Source: Chloroflexota bacterium
Lineage (GTDB): Bacteria > Chloroflexota > Dormibacteria > CF-121
Direction of reading: 5' to 3'
DNA: 38,021 bases
Assembly: GCA_005880395.1 (NCBI GenBank)
Contig: VBHQ01000007.1
Location: 1 to 38,021, forward strand
Shown: positions 31,873 through 38,021 of the stretch, piece after piece
Layout of the letters: each line of letters begins with the position of its first letter
Numbering within the stretch: the stretch's first letter is position 1
Notes under the pieces: generated by a model
What the model was told of the DNA's origin: nothing
Database searches by the model: none
The model's input: the letters and a program-made list of their open reading frames with translations, nothing else
Translations under genes and position numbers: made by a program

Positions 31873-33159
31873 GTGGGGAGCCGGCTGGCGACGATCGTAG
31901 CTGTGTTGGCAACCATCGTGGTCGCTGCTCAGCTCATTTTTTTCGCCCTGTTCCAACCCGTCTGGAGTCCGATCGACGAGTTCAACCACTTCTTCTACGT
32001 CAACTATCTGAGCTACGCGCATCGGCCACCGCTCTATTTCATGCCCTACCAGGCCACGCTCGATCCATCCGTCCCGCCGGAGCTCTCGATTCCGCCATCG
32101 TTCGGCCGTGGGGTCAGCACCCCCCGCCAGCAGTACGTCACCGAGAGCATCCAGCCGCCGGGGTACTACCTGCTCGTGGTCCCCGCGTTCGTCACCAGCT
32201 CTCACGGCAGCTATCGCCAGGTCTACGTTGTGCGCCTGGCCACCGCGGGGCTGGCGCTTCTCATGGTGCCCTGCATCTTCATCCTGGCTCGCCTCGTGGT
32301 ACCACGGTCACCCTGGGTCTGGGGTGCCGCCGGGGTCTTGCCGGCGCTCTCACGCGGCTACACCTTCAATCTCTCGCAGGTCACCAACGACGGCCTGGCC
32401 GCCTTAGTCGGCGGCATCAGCATCCTGATGGCCCTCTGGTTGCTGCGCCGCCGGCTCGACTGGCGGTGGGGGGTCGTTGCCGGGTTGACTGCCGGCGTCG
32501 CGCTCGTCACCAAGGTGACCGTCTATTACGTGCCGGTCATGCTGGCGGCGATCTTCCTGGTGCAGCTCAGGCGGCGGCCGAAAGCCATCCAGGCGACCGC
32601 CGCCGGCCTCATCAGCGCCGTCATCGCCGGGCTTTTCTTCCTGCCGTGGGCAGCCTTCAATCTGAAGCACTATCACGCGATAGTCTCGACCGGACACGCG
32701 CCGCCGAATCTCGCTCCGTACACCAACCTGCCGCTGCCCGACGCCCTCAAGCTGATGGTGGAGCTGGGCTCCCTTAAATTCTGGTACGGCGAAAGCCTCG
32801 CGCCGGCGCCACCGAACTGGCTGATCGCCGCCGGAGTGGCCGGACTGGTCCTCTGCACCGCCGGTTTTCTCGTCGTCCCGTTCTGGCGAGAGCGCTCCCT
32901 CGAGTCGGGCGCAGGCGTCGTCGTCTGGTTGGTCGGGGGGCTGGTCGTGCTTTTCACGCTCATCCTCGCGACGCACGTCGCGGTCCTCAACGGGCGCTAT
33001 CTCTATCCGCTCTTCCCCGCAATCGCGGTCGCCTCCGCCGCCGGGGCCGACCGGATGGGCCGTGCCGGACACTGGCTGTTTGCCGTCTCGCTCGTTCCCC
33101 TGGCGATCGCGCTGGCGATCGGCCTGCCGGCGGCGATCCGTTGGTCGCATGGCGGCTAG
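31873..33159 (+). CDS. GT-C-type membrane glycosyltransferase
   Basis: A 428-residue membrane protein of the dolichyl-phosphate-mannose-protein mannosyltransferase/DUF2142-like kind. The N-terminal helix (TIVAVLATIVVAAQLIFFALF) is followed by an acidic loop WSPIDEFNHFFYVNYL, consistent with the catalytic Asp/Glu position of GT-C enzymes, then QPPGYYLLVVPA and about ten further hydrophobic segments. NGRYLYPLFPA near the C-terminus is typical. GTG 31873 lies one base after the PIG-V-like stop. The gene converges on the next membrane protein with a four-base 3' overlap. The donor is presumably polyprenyl-linked, by family. Confidence 0.8.
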   Translation: MGSRLATIVAVLATIVVAAQLIFFALFQPVWSPIDEFNHFFYVNYLSYAHRPPLYFMPYQATLDPSVPPELSIPPSFGRGVSTPRQQYVTESIQPPGYYLLVVPAFVTSSHGSYRQVYVVRLATAGLALLMVPCIFILARLVVPRSPWVWGAAGVLPALSRGYTFNLSQVTNDGLAALVGGISILMALWLLRRRLDWRWGVVAGLTAGVALVTKVTVYYVPVMLAAIFLVQLRRRPKAIQATAAGLISAVIAGLFFLPWAAFNLKHYHAIVSTGHAPPNLAPYTNLPLPDALKLMVELGSLKFWYGESLAPAPPNWLIAAGVAGLVLCTAGFLVVPFWRERSLESGAGVVVWLVGGLVVLFTLILATHVAVLNGRYLYPLFPAIAVASAAGADRMGRAGHWLFAVSLVPLAIALAIGLPAAIRWSHGG

Positions 33160-34814
33160 GGTCCGCAGATCTGCGTCTGGCCGGCGGCCGGCAGCGCGAT
33201 TCCCAGGTGCCAGGTGATAGGCTCAGCCGTCCGGGGTAGTTCGATCCTGACCGTGGTCCCCGCTGACACCTCCACCTGTTGATCGGGATTACCCATTGGC
33301 GACGCAAACAGGGTGACCGTGACGCCGATCGTTTCAGCTGTGGCGGCGCTCACCTCAACCGCCGAGCCGGCTGCCGCCTTGAGGTCGACGTTCGCGGTCG
33401 AGGCGCCCAGATAGGCCTGACACCCCATCGTTTGGCCTGCTGCGCCTGATCCCGACGTGATGGTGGGCGCGAAGATTCGGCGAATCATGGTGTCGACGGG
33501 AGCAGCCGCGCTCGCACCCAGCTGCGCCAGACTGATTCGGGGCACCGGCGAGCCCAGAGCATCGATCGCCTCGTAGTATTGGCGCGCCGTTATCGGTGTG
33601 TAATTGGTGGCGTCGACCTCGGCGTCAAGCTGCATGGAAGGCGATCCGCGCAGCAGTTCGAGCGCCTGCAGCTGGCCTTGCTGCTCAGCTACACGAAAAT
33701 CGCGGCCACGGGCGAAATCGGCGAGATGGTATGCGCTGTAGTCGAGCACGACCACGAAAACAATCGCGCTCACCAGCACCAGCCCTCGCCGCACGCGAAA
33801 TTGGGCGAGGGCGTCGGCGATGAGCAGAACGAGGAAGATCGCGCCGACGTACACGTAGCGCGATGAACCGGCTTGCAGGTCACCGAACTGACCGCGTACC
33901 AGGGCGGTCAAGCCGTATTGCGCGATCAACCCAGCGGCCAGACTGAGTGCGACAGCGCCTACCCAGCCTCGCCGATACCAGGCCAAGGCAAGCAGGGCCG
34001 TCGCGGCCGCCAGCAGCGCACTGGCCCATCGGTCGGAGAGCCCAAAGAGACCGGCAAGGGCAGAGCCGATCCCAAACGGTACGAAGCCCGGTAGCGAGAT
34101 GAGCGCCGTCGGTGAGAGCGGAAAACGGTGACTCACCGCCCCTGCCCTCCCGTACGCGAAAAACCACACGAGATAGGCCAACACCGGCAGGATGGCCACG
34201 CCGAGCTGGGCGTGCCGGCGTCGATCGACGAGCAGTTGAACGGCGATCGCGGCGCAGAAGAAAATCCCTATCCCCGAGAACATGAGCGCCAGCAGCATCG
34301 CCACCGAAGCGACGACCAGCCGCCCCCGCCCGGGGTTGGGCGGGTCCAGAGCGAGCATCGCCACGAGCCCAAAAAGGACCGATCCAACAAAGCCAATCTG
34401 AAAAGCCCAGAAAATGTTCTCAGCGCCACGACCAATGAACAGAATCGCGAGCATTGCGGCGAGCCCGAGTACCTCGCCCGCTCGGCGGCGAACCAGAAGA
34501 AACAGCACGAACGCGGTGGCGACGTGAAAGAGTTCGAGCAGGAGCAGGTAAGGCCAATAGACGCGCAAGCCGATCGTCGCGAACAACGCGCGCAGGATGA
34601 CGGTCAAAAGGGTTGACCAGTGCTCGTTGTGCGGGCGCAGCAAGGCCGCGATACCTGAATCGTTCCGGTGGACGATGAATGTCCACTCGTCGGATAGAAA
34701 ATTGAGGTGCCGGCCGAGGTAGAGCAGCGGGGCGATTGCCGCCAGGCAAATGGCGGCGCCGATCCAAGTTGCGTAAGGCACCCGGTACTGCGCCAACGTC
34801 CGCTCGTTGGTCAC
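33156..34814 (-). CDS. large membrane protein, GT-C-like N-terminus
   Basis: A 552-residue protein with about ten to eleven hydrophobic segments in its first 370 residues and a soluble, extracytoplasmic C-terminal 180 residues. The first loop contains FLSDEWTFIVHRND and LRPHNEHWS, an acidic arrangement like those of GT-C transferases, followed by RGAENIFWAFQIGF and GSSRYVYVGAIFL. I do not recognise a named family. The C-terminal part has a beta-rich stretch (VEVSAGTTVRIEL) and two Cys. GTG 34814 overlaps the preceding DPM1-like stop (GTGA), so it is cotranslated with a likely donor-making enzyme, which supports a role in extracytoplasmic glycosylation. Confidence 0.75.
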   Translation of the reverse strand: MTNERTLAQYRVPYATWIGAAICLAAIAPLLYLGRHLNFLSDEWTFIVHRNDSGIAALLRPHNEHWSTLLTVILRALFATIGLRVYWPYLLLLELFHVATAFVLFLLVRRRAGEVLGLAAMLAILFIGRGAENIFWAFQIGFVGSVLFGLVAMLALDPPNPGRGRLVVASVAMLLALMFSGIGIFFCAAIAVQLLVDRRRHAQLGVAILPVLAYLVWFFAYGRAGAVSHRFPLSPTALISLPGFVPFGIGSALAGLFGLSDRWASALLAAATALLALAWYRRGWVGAVALSLAAGLIAQYGLTALVRGQFGDLQAGSSRYVYVGAIFLVLLIADALAQFRVRRGLVLVSAIVFVVVLDYSAYHLADFARGRDFRVAEQQGQLQALELLRGSPSMQLDAEVDATNYTPITARQYYEAIDALGSPVPRISLAQLGASAAAPVDTMIRRIFAPTITSGSGAAGQTMGCQAYLGASTANVDLKAAAGSAVEVSAATAETIGVTVTLFASPMGNPDQQVEVSAGTTVRIELPRTAEPITWHLGIALPAAGQTQICGP

Positions 34815-35515
34815 GCCCGTGGCCGCCGACGGGGAAGGCGTGATCGCATCCCGTAGCCGTACCAGCGCAGGTAGTGCGGCAGCCAGTGCCAGAGCCGGAA
34901 CCGGCTGCTTCCCACGGTCCGGTCGCGCCAGGTCGTCGGTACCTCGCCGACCGGCATGCCCAACGCATGCGCTTTCACCGTCAGCTCGAGCGCCAACTCG
35001 AAGCCTGCGGTGGACTCAACTGTCACAGCGTCCAGCAGGCGTCGGCTGTACAGCTTGAAGTTATTGGTCGGATCATGCGTCGGGACGCCGCCCAGCCAGT
35101 GCAGCGAGAGCCCCGCAAGACGAGAAAGCAGCCGCTTCAACGGTGGTCCGCCTACCTGGTGACCGCCTCGCATATAGCGGGACGCCGATACCAGGCCGGC
35201 TCCTTGCTGAGCCCGCTGTACCATGCGGTCGATGTCGGCTGGCTCGTCCGATGCGTCCGCCATCATGACCACCACCAACGGTCCTCGGGAGGCCTCAAAG
35301 CCCGCCTTGATCGCGTTCAGCACCCCCCGTCCAATGTGGTTGCGTACCATCCTGACCTCCGGGATTTGGTGCTGCAGCCGCTCGACGACGGGAACCGTGG
35401 TGTCTCCATCGAAGTCATAGACGACCAGGATCTCGAGAGGTGCAGTGCGCACGTTCGCGTGCAGCCCCTCTAGGACGCCGACGATGCTTTCGCCCTCGTT
35501 GTAGGCGGGAATCAC
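34811..35515 (-). CDS. glycosyltransferase family 2, polyprenyl-phosphate hexosyltransferase-like
   Basis: A 234-residue DPM1-type GT-A enzyme. It begins with IPAYNEGESIVGVL, then the characteristic VVYDFDGDTTVPVV, RGVLNAIKAGF, VVMMADASDEPADID (metal site) and NNFKLYSRRLLD. It ends with EVPTTWRDRTVGSSRF, common to DPM1-like proteins. The first canonical start, GTG 35515, removes the usual first beta-strand residues (LSIV). The frame is open upstream, but no ATG, GTG or TTG is seen before the neighbour's stop at 35533, so a rarer start or a longer overlapping start is possible. Coupled by GTGA to the membrane protein downstream, for which it probably supplies polyprenyl-phosphate sugar. Confidence 0.85.
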   Translation of the reverse strand: MIPAYNEGESIVGVLEGLHANVRTAPLEILVVYDFDGDTTVPVVERLQHQIPEVRMVRNHIGRGVLNAIKAGFEASRGPLVVVMMADASDEPADIDRMVQRAQQGAGLVSASRYMRGGHQVGGPPLKRLLSRLAGLSLHWLGGVPTHDPTNNFKLYSRRLLDAVTVESTAGFELALELTVKAHALGMPVGEVPTTWRDRTVGSSRFRLWHWLPHYLRWYGYGMRSRLPRRRPRA

Positions 35516-35532
35516 GATCGAGAGGGCGGGCG

Positions 35533-36552
35533 TTAGATCCGTCCTGCCTCGACCTCGGCACGAATCCAGGGAATGACCTCGTCGAGGACCTGCTCGAGTC
35601 CGGTGGTCGCCTCGAAGCCAAGCACCCGGCAGGCCTTGCGAACATCGGGCACCCGACGCTGCACGTCGTACTCAAATGGCGGATCGCTGCTGATCCGTAG
35701 CGGCCGATCTGGGCCGTTGATCTTCCGCCAGACCAGCTCGGCCAGTTCGATCACCGTGGTCGAGGTTGCCGTCGAGATGTTGAAGTCTTCGTTGACGGCC
35801 TGCTCCGACTCGATGCAGAGCCGGATCCCCCGGGCAAGATCGCCGCCGTAGGTATAGTGCCGCACCTGGGTCCCATCACCGAGAATATGCAGTGGATCCT
35901 GGCCCTTGATCACCTTTTGCACAAGGTCCGGGACGACATGGCTCATCGCCAGCTTGACGTTGCCGCTCATGATCGTGGCATCCGTCAGTGCCCGCCGCTC
36001 GCCGATCCCGACGCAGTTGAACGGGCGGATGATCGTGTAGGGCAAGCGGTACTGCTCCCAGGCGCCCTTGGCAAAGTATTCTGAGGCCAGCTTCTGGAAG
36101 CCGTAGGTCGAAAACGGCGGCGGGCTCGTCAGCTGGGCGCCCTCGGGCGTCGGGAAGACCGTGGCGTTCTCGAAGACCATGCTGCTGGAAAGGACATTGA
36201 TCTTCTTGAGCACCTTCGCTTTCGCCGCAATCGCGGCGTCAAACGTGGCCGCGAGGATCCGTTCGTTCTCCGCCAGAAGGTCGTAGGCGAATTCGTGGAA
36301 ATAGCTGATCCCGCCAATCATTGCCGCGCTGGCCAGAATCTGGTCACTGTCGACCGCCAGCTCGGTCAGCAAGTCCGCGTTTTTCGCGTCACCTTCCACC
36401 AGCCGGTAGCGCGGATGGTCGTCATAGCTCTTGGCGATCGGCCCGTACTTGCTGAAGTTGTCGACGCCGATCACCTCGTGGCCGGCCTCTAACAGCTCCG
36501 GCACGACGTAGCCGCAGATGAACCCCGCGGCGCCGGTGACGAGCACCCTCAC
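35533..36552 (-). CDS. NAD-dependent sugar epimerase/dehydratase (extended SDR)
   Basis: A 339-residue extended SDR acting on a nucleotide sugar. The Rossmann motif is unusual: GAAGFICGYV, with Cys where the third Gly normally stands and Gly one residue later. The rest is standard: ASAAMIGGISYFHE, SSSMVFEN, YGFQKLASEYF with the Tyr/Lys pair, IIRPFNCVG and GDGTQVRHYTYGGDLARG. By resemblance it could be a GDP- or UDP-sugar epimerase, but the substrate cannot be read from the sequence. GTG 36552 overlaps the dehydrogenase stop by four bases, so the two probably act in sequence on one nucleotide sugar. Confidence 0.85.
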   Translation of the reverse strand: MRVLVTGAAGFICGYVVPELLEAGHEVIGVDNFSKYGPIAKSYDDHPRYRLVEGDAKNADLLTELAVDSDQILASAAMIGGISYFHEFAYDLLAENERILAATFDAAIAAKAKVLKKINVLSSSMVFENATVFPTPEGAQLTSPPPFSTYGFQKLASEYFAKGAWEQYRLPYTIIRPFNCVGIGERRALTDATIMSGNVKLAMSHVVPDLVQKVIKGQDPLHILGDGTQVRHYTYGGDLARGIRLCIESEQAVNEDFNISTATSTTVIELAELVWRKINGPDRPLRISSDPPFEYDVQRRVPDVRKACRVLGFEATTGLEQVLDEVIPWIRAEVEAGRI

Positions 36553-37757
36553 AAACGAATGCCGTCGCCCAGGCAGTCCCAGATGTCGACGATTTCGCGT
36601 CCCTCGAGCTCGAGCTGCAAGTCCCGGTAGGCGCGATGGGGCGCCCCGATGATGATGACGTCAGCTTGCCGCACCACATCCTCGAGCGAAGACAGCTCGG
36701 GATCCTTGATGTACGGGTCCGTACAGACCACCCGGGCGCCTTTGAAGGCGGCCAGCTTCTTCAGCTTGTAACTGAGCGAGCTCCTCGGATCGTCCGACTC
36801 GGCCTTGAAGGCCATCCCGAGGATGCCGATCGTCCGCCCATTGAGTGGACGGCGATGGTGGAGTACGTCGACGATATAGGCGGGCAGTCCTTCGTTGATC
36901 AGCATCGCCGAGTGGCCCAATGGGAAATGATCAGGCGTAAAGGCAGCGAGCTGCATCGTGTCCTTCAACAGGCACGGCCCGGCGGCAAAGCCTGGCCCCG
37001 GCAAGTCGGCGGCCCGCGGGTAGTGATAGCGGATCGCATGAAGAACCCGCCCATAATCAACACCGGCGCGGTTCGCGATTTCGAAGAACTGGTTCGCAAT
37101 CGCGAACTTCATGTACCGCCAGGTGTTGGTGAACAGCTTGCTGAGTTCGGCCTCCTTCGACGTCGATCGGAGGATTTCAACGCCCAGTCGCTGGAAGACG
37201 GCGCTGGCGCGGTCGAAGGCAATGTCAGTTGTCGAGCCGATGAGTTGCGGCAGGCTCCGGATCTCCTCCAGGGCGTAGCCCTCGGCAATCCGCTCCGGGC
37301 AGAACGCGACGTCGACCTGCAATCCGTGGTCGACGAGGCGCCGCTCAACGAACTCGGTCGTCCCCGGATAGACCGTGCTGCGGAGGATGATCAGCGCGCC
37401 GTCGACGACGTGGGCGGCCAGTTGGTCGATCGCCCGCTCGTAGACCCGCATCGATGGGTTCATGAACTCGTCGATCGGCGTCCCAATGACCATCACGACG
37501 ACCTTGCTGTGCCGGATCAGTTCGGGGCTGCTGCTAAAGCTGAGCCGCCCGGAAGGCAGCATGCGGGCGAGTAGGGCGTCGGCGCCGCGCTCCATGAACG
37601 GCATCTGGCCGCAACGAACGGCTTCGACTTTCGCGGCATCAGCGTCATAGATGCCGACTCGGGCGCCTGCTTCGGCAAAGCAAAGGGCAAGCGGCAACCC
37701 GACGTGGCCGCAGCCCCCGACGACGATGAGGTCCAAATCGACGGGTCGCCGCTCCAT
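36549..37757 (-). CDS. UDP-sugar 6-dehydrogenase (UDP-glucose/UDP-ManNAc dehydrogenase family)
   Basis: Oxidises a UDP-hexose twice at C6 to a UDP-hexuronate, giving acidic sugars for surface glycans. The 402 residues carry NAD motif VVGGCGHVGLPLA (12-24), VIGTPIDE, LRSTVYPGTTE, FCPERIAEG (152-160), KLFTNTWRYMKFAIAN (about 207-222) and catalytic Cys262 in GFAAGPCLLKD. ESDDPRSSLSYKLKKL and TDPY form the C-terminal domain. WecC-type (ManNAc) and UGD-type (glucose) enzymes share these motifs; CPERIAEGYALEEI leans to the WecC/VipA type, but I would not fix it. The ATG at 37757 is divergent from the transketolase gene by 42 bases; TAGAGT lies 11 bases upstream. Confidence 0.88.
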   Translation of the reverse strand: MERRPVDLDLIVVGGCGHVGLPLALCFAEAGARVGIYDADAAKVEAVRCGQMPFMERGADALLARMLPSGRLSFSSSPELIRHSKVVVMVIGTPIDEFMNPSMRVYERAIDQLAAHVVDGALIILRSTVYPGTTEFVERRLVDHGLQVDVAFCPERIAEGYALEEIRSLPQLIGSTTDIAFDRASAVFQRLGVEILRSTSKEAELSKLFTNTWRYMKFAIANQFFEIANRAGVDYGRVLHAIRYHYPRAADLPGPGFAAGPCLLKDTMQLAAFTPDHFPLGHSAMLINEGLPAYIVDVLHHRRPLNGRTIGILGMAFKAESDDPRSSLSYKLKKLAAFKGARVVCTDPYIKDPELSSLEDVVRQADVIIIGAPHRAYRDLQLELEGREIVDIWDCLGDGIRL

Positions 37758-37799
37758 GATGATCCTCTACTCTAGCGGCAGCGACTCTAGAATAGCGCC
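37758..37799. promoter_or_regulatory. divergent promoter region
   Basis: The 42 bases between two divergent starts contain, on the plus strand, TAGAAT followed by AGCGCC and then ATG, i.e. a -10-like hexamer six bases before the transketolase start, consistent with a leaderless mRNA. On the minus strand TAGAGT precedes the dehydrogenase ATG by 11 bases. No clear ribosome site is visible for the transketolase gene. Confidence 0.5.
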
Positions 37800-38021
37800 A
37801 TGTCATCGGAGGCTCTTTCAGCTTCTGGCATCCGAAGGATCACGCTCGAACAGTCGAAACGCGCCAGGGTCGGCCACATCGGTTCCGCGCTTTCGATCGC
37901 TGACATCCTGGCGACGCTGTACGGCGGCGTACTGAAGGTGGAAACGCCCGACGACCCGGATCGCGACCGGTTTATCCTTTCGAAGGGGCATGCGGCCGCC
38001 GCGCTGTACGCGGCACTGCAC
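37800..38021 (+). CDS. transketolase, N-terminal subunit (partial, cut by window end)
   Basis: The 74 visible residues match the start of the thiamine-diphosphate-binding N-terminal transketolase subunit: RRITLEQSKRARVGHIGSALSIADILATLYGG, then DRDRFILSKGHAAAALYAAL. GHIGSALS and SKGHAAAALY are family hallmarks. The protein begins nearly at the conserved block, which favours the split transketolase form (separate N and C subunits) over the 650-residue fused enzyme. In polysaccharide loci such split enzymes can make unusual sugars or DXP-like intermediates; in central metabolism they serve the pentose phosphate pathway. Downstream sequence is needed to tell. Confidence 0.88.
   Translation, partial: MSSEALSASGIRRITLEQSKRARVGHIGSALSIADILATLYGGVLKVETPDDPDRDRFILSKGHAAAALYAALH

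Noticed and set aside
1-38021. CRISPR arrays, tRNA or rRNA genes, insertion sequences, prophage or toxin-antitoxin pairs
   Set aside because: No regularly spaced repeats, cloverleaf-like segments, transposase, integrase or small paired toxin-like genes were found by eye.

Overview
The window is a GC-rich bacterial chromosome fragment devoted mainly to making, assembling and exporting a surface glycan, with some housekeeping genes embedded. Genes are tightly packed, with many GTG or TTG starts, repeated 4-base GTGA stop/start overlaps, and TANNNT-like hexamers 5-7 bases before several start codons, as in organisms that use leaderless mRNAs. There is no rRNA, tRNA, transposase, phage gene or CRISPR array. 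A high-GC lineage of the Chloroflexota/Dormibacterota/Actinomycetota type would fit (single-chain glycyl-tRNA synthetase, Gmad2-type lipoprotein, PIG-V-like and GT39-like mannosyltransferases), but this is an impression, not a phylogenetic placement.

Layout. 98-4665 (minus): a dTDP-rhamnose set (rmlB, long-form rmlA, a disrupted rmlD, an uncharacterised SDR epimerase, rmlC), followed upstream by glycyl-tRNA synthetase and a disrupted recO. 6671-7885 (plus): L-2-hydroxyglutarate oxidase. 7899-17336 (minus): a probable operon of three paralogous GT4-like and three GT2 glycosyltransferases behind a Wzt/Wzm-type ABC-2 polysaccharide exporter. 17632-22221 (minus): a disrupted CorC/HlyC protein, a single-frame GlmU-Prs fusion, and another GT2. 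22343-26772: a UDP-sulfoquinovose synthase (sqdB), a UPF0104-type flippase-like membrane protein, a disrupted UDP-glucose-4-epimerase-like SDR, a dolichol-phosphate-mannose-synthase-like GT2, and a Gmad2 lipoprotein. 26866-35515: GT-C membrane glycosyltransferases, a pair of genes resembling the two halves of MetE, and a second DPM1-like GT2. 35533-37757 (minus): another SDR epimerase and a UDP-sugar 6-dehydrogenase. 37800-end (plus): the start of a transketolase N-terminal subunit.

Together the genes supply dTDP-L-rhamnose, a UDP-hexuronate, UDP-GlcNAc, PRPP and UDP-sulfoquinovose. Cytosolic GT2/GT4 enzymes build the chain, Wzm/Wzt exports it, and DPM1-like plus GT-C enzymes probably add sugars outside the membrane from polyprenyl-phosphate donors.

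The oddest feature is that four otherwise well-conserved genes (rmlD, recO, corC, and the SDR at 24.6 kb) each lack an internal block of roughly 35-45 codons and change frame exactly at the join. All four look alike, so an assembly artefact is the first explanation. Other points of interest are the GlmU-Prs fusion, the split MetE-like pair, a GC-rich palindromic repeat inserted in or beside genes at four sites, and a near-identical 23-base promoter-like module upstream of two genes. I do not see a clear new defence or mobile system.
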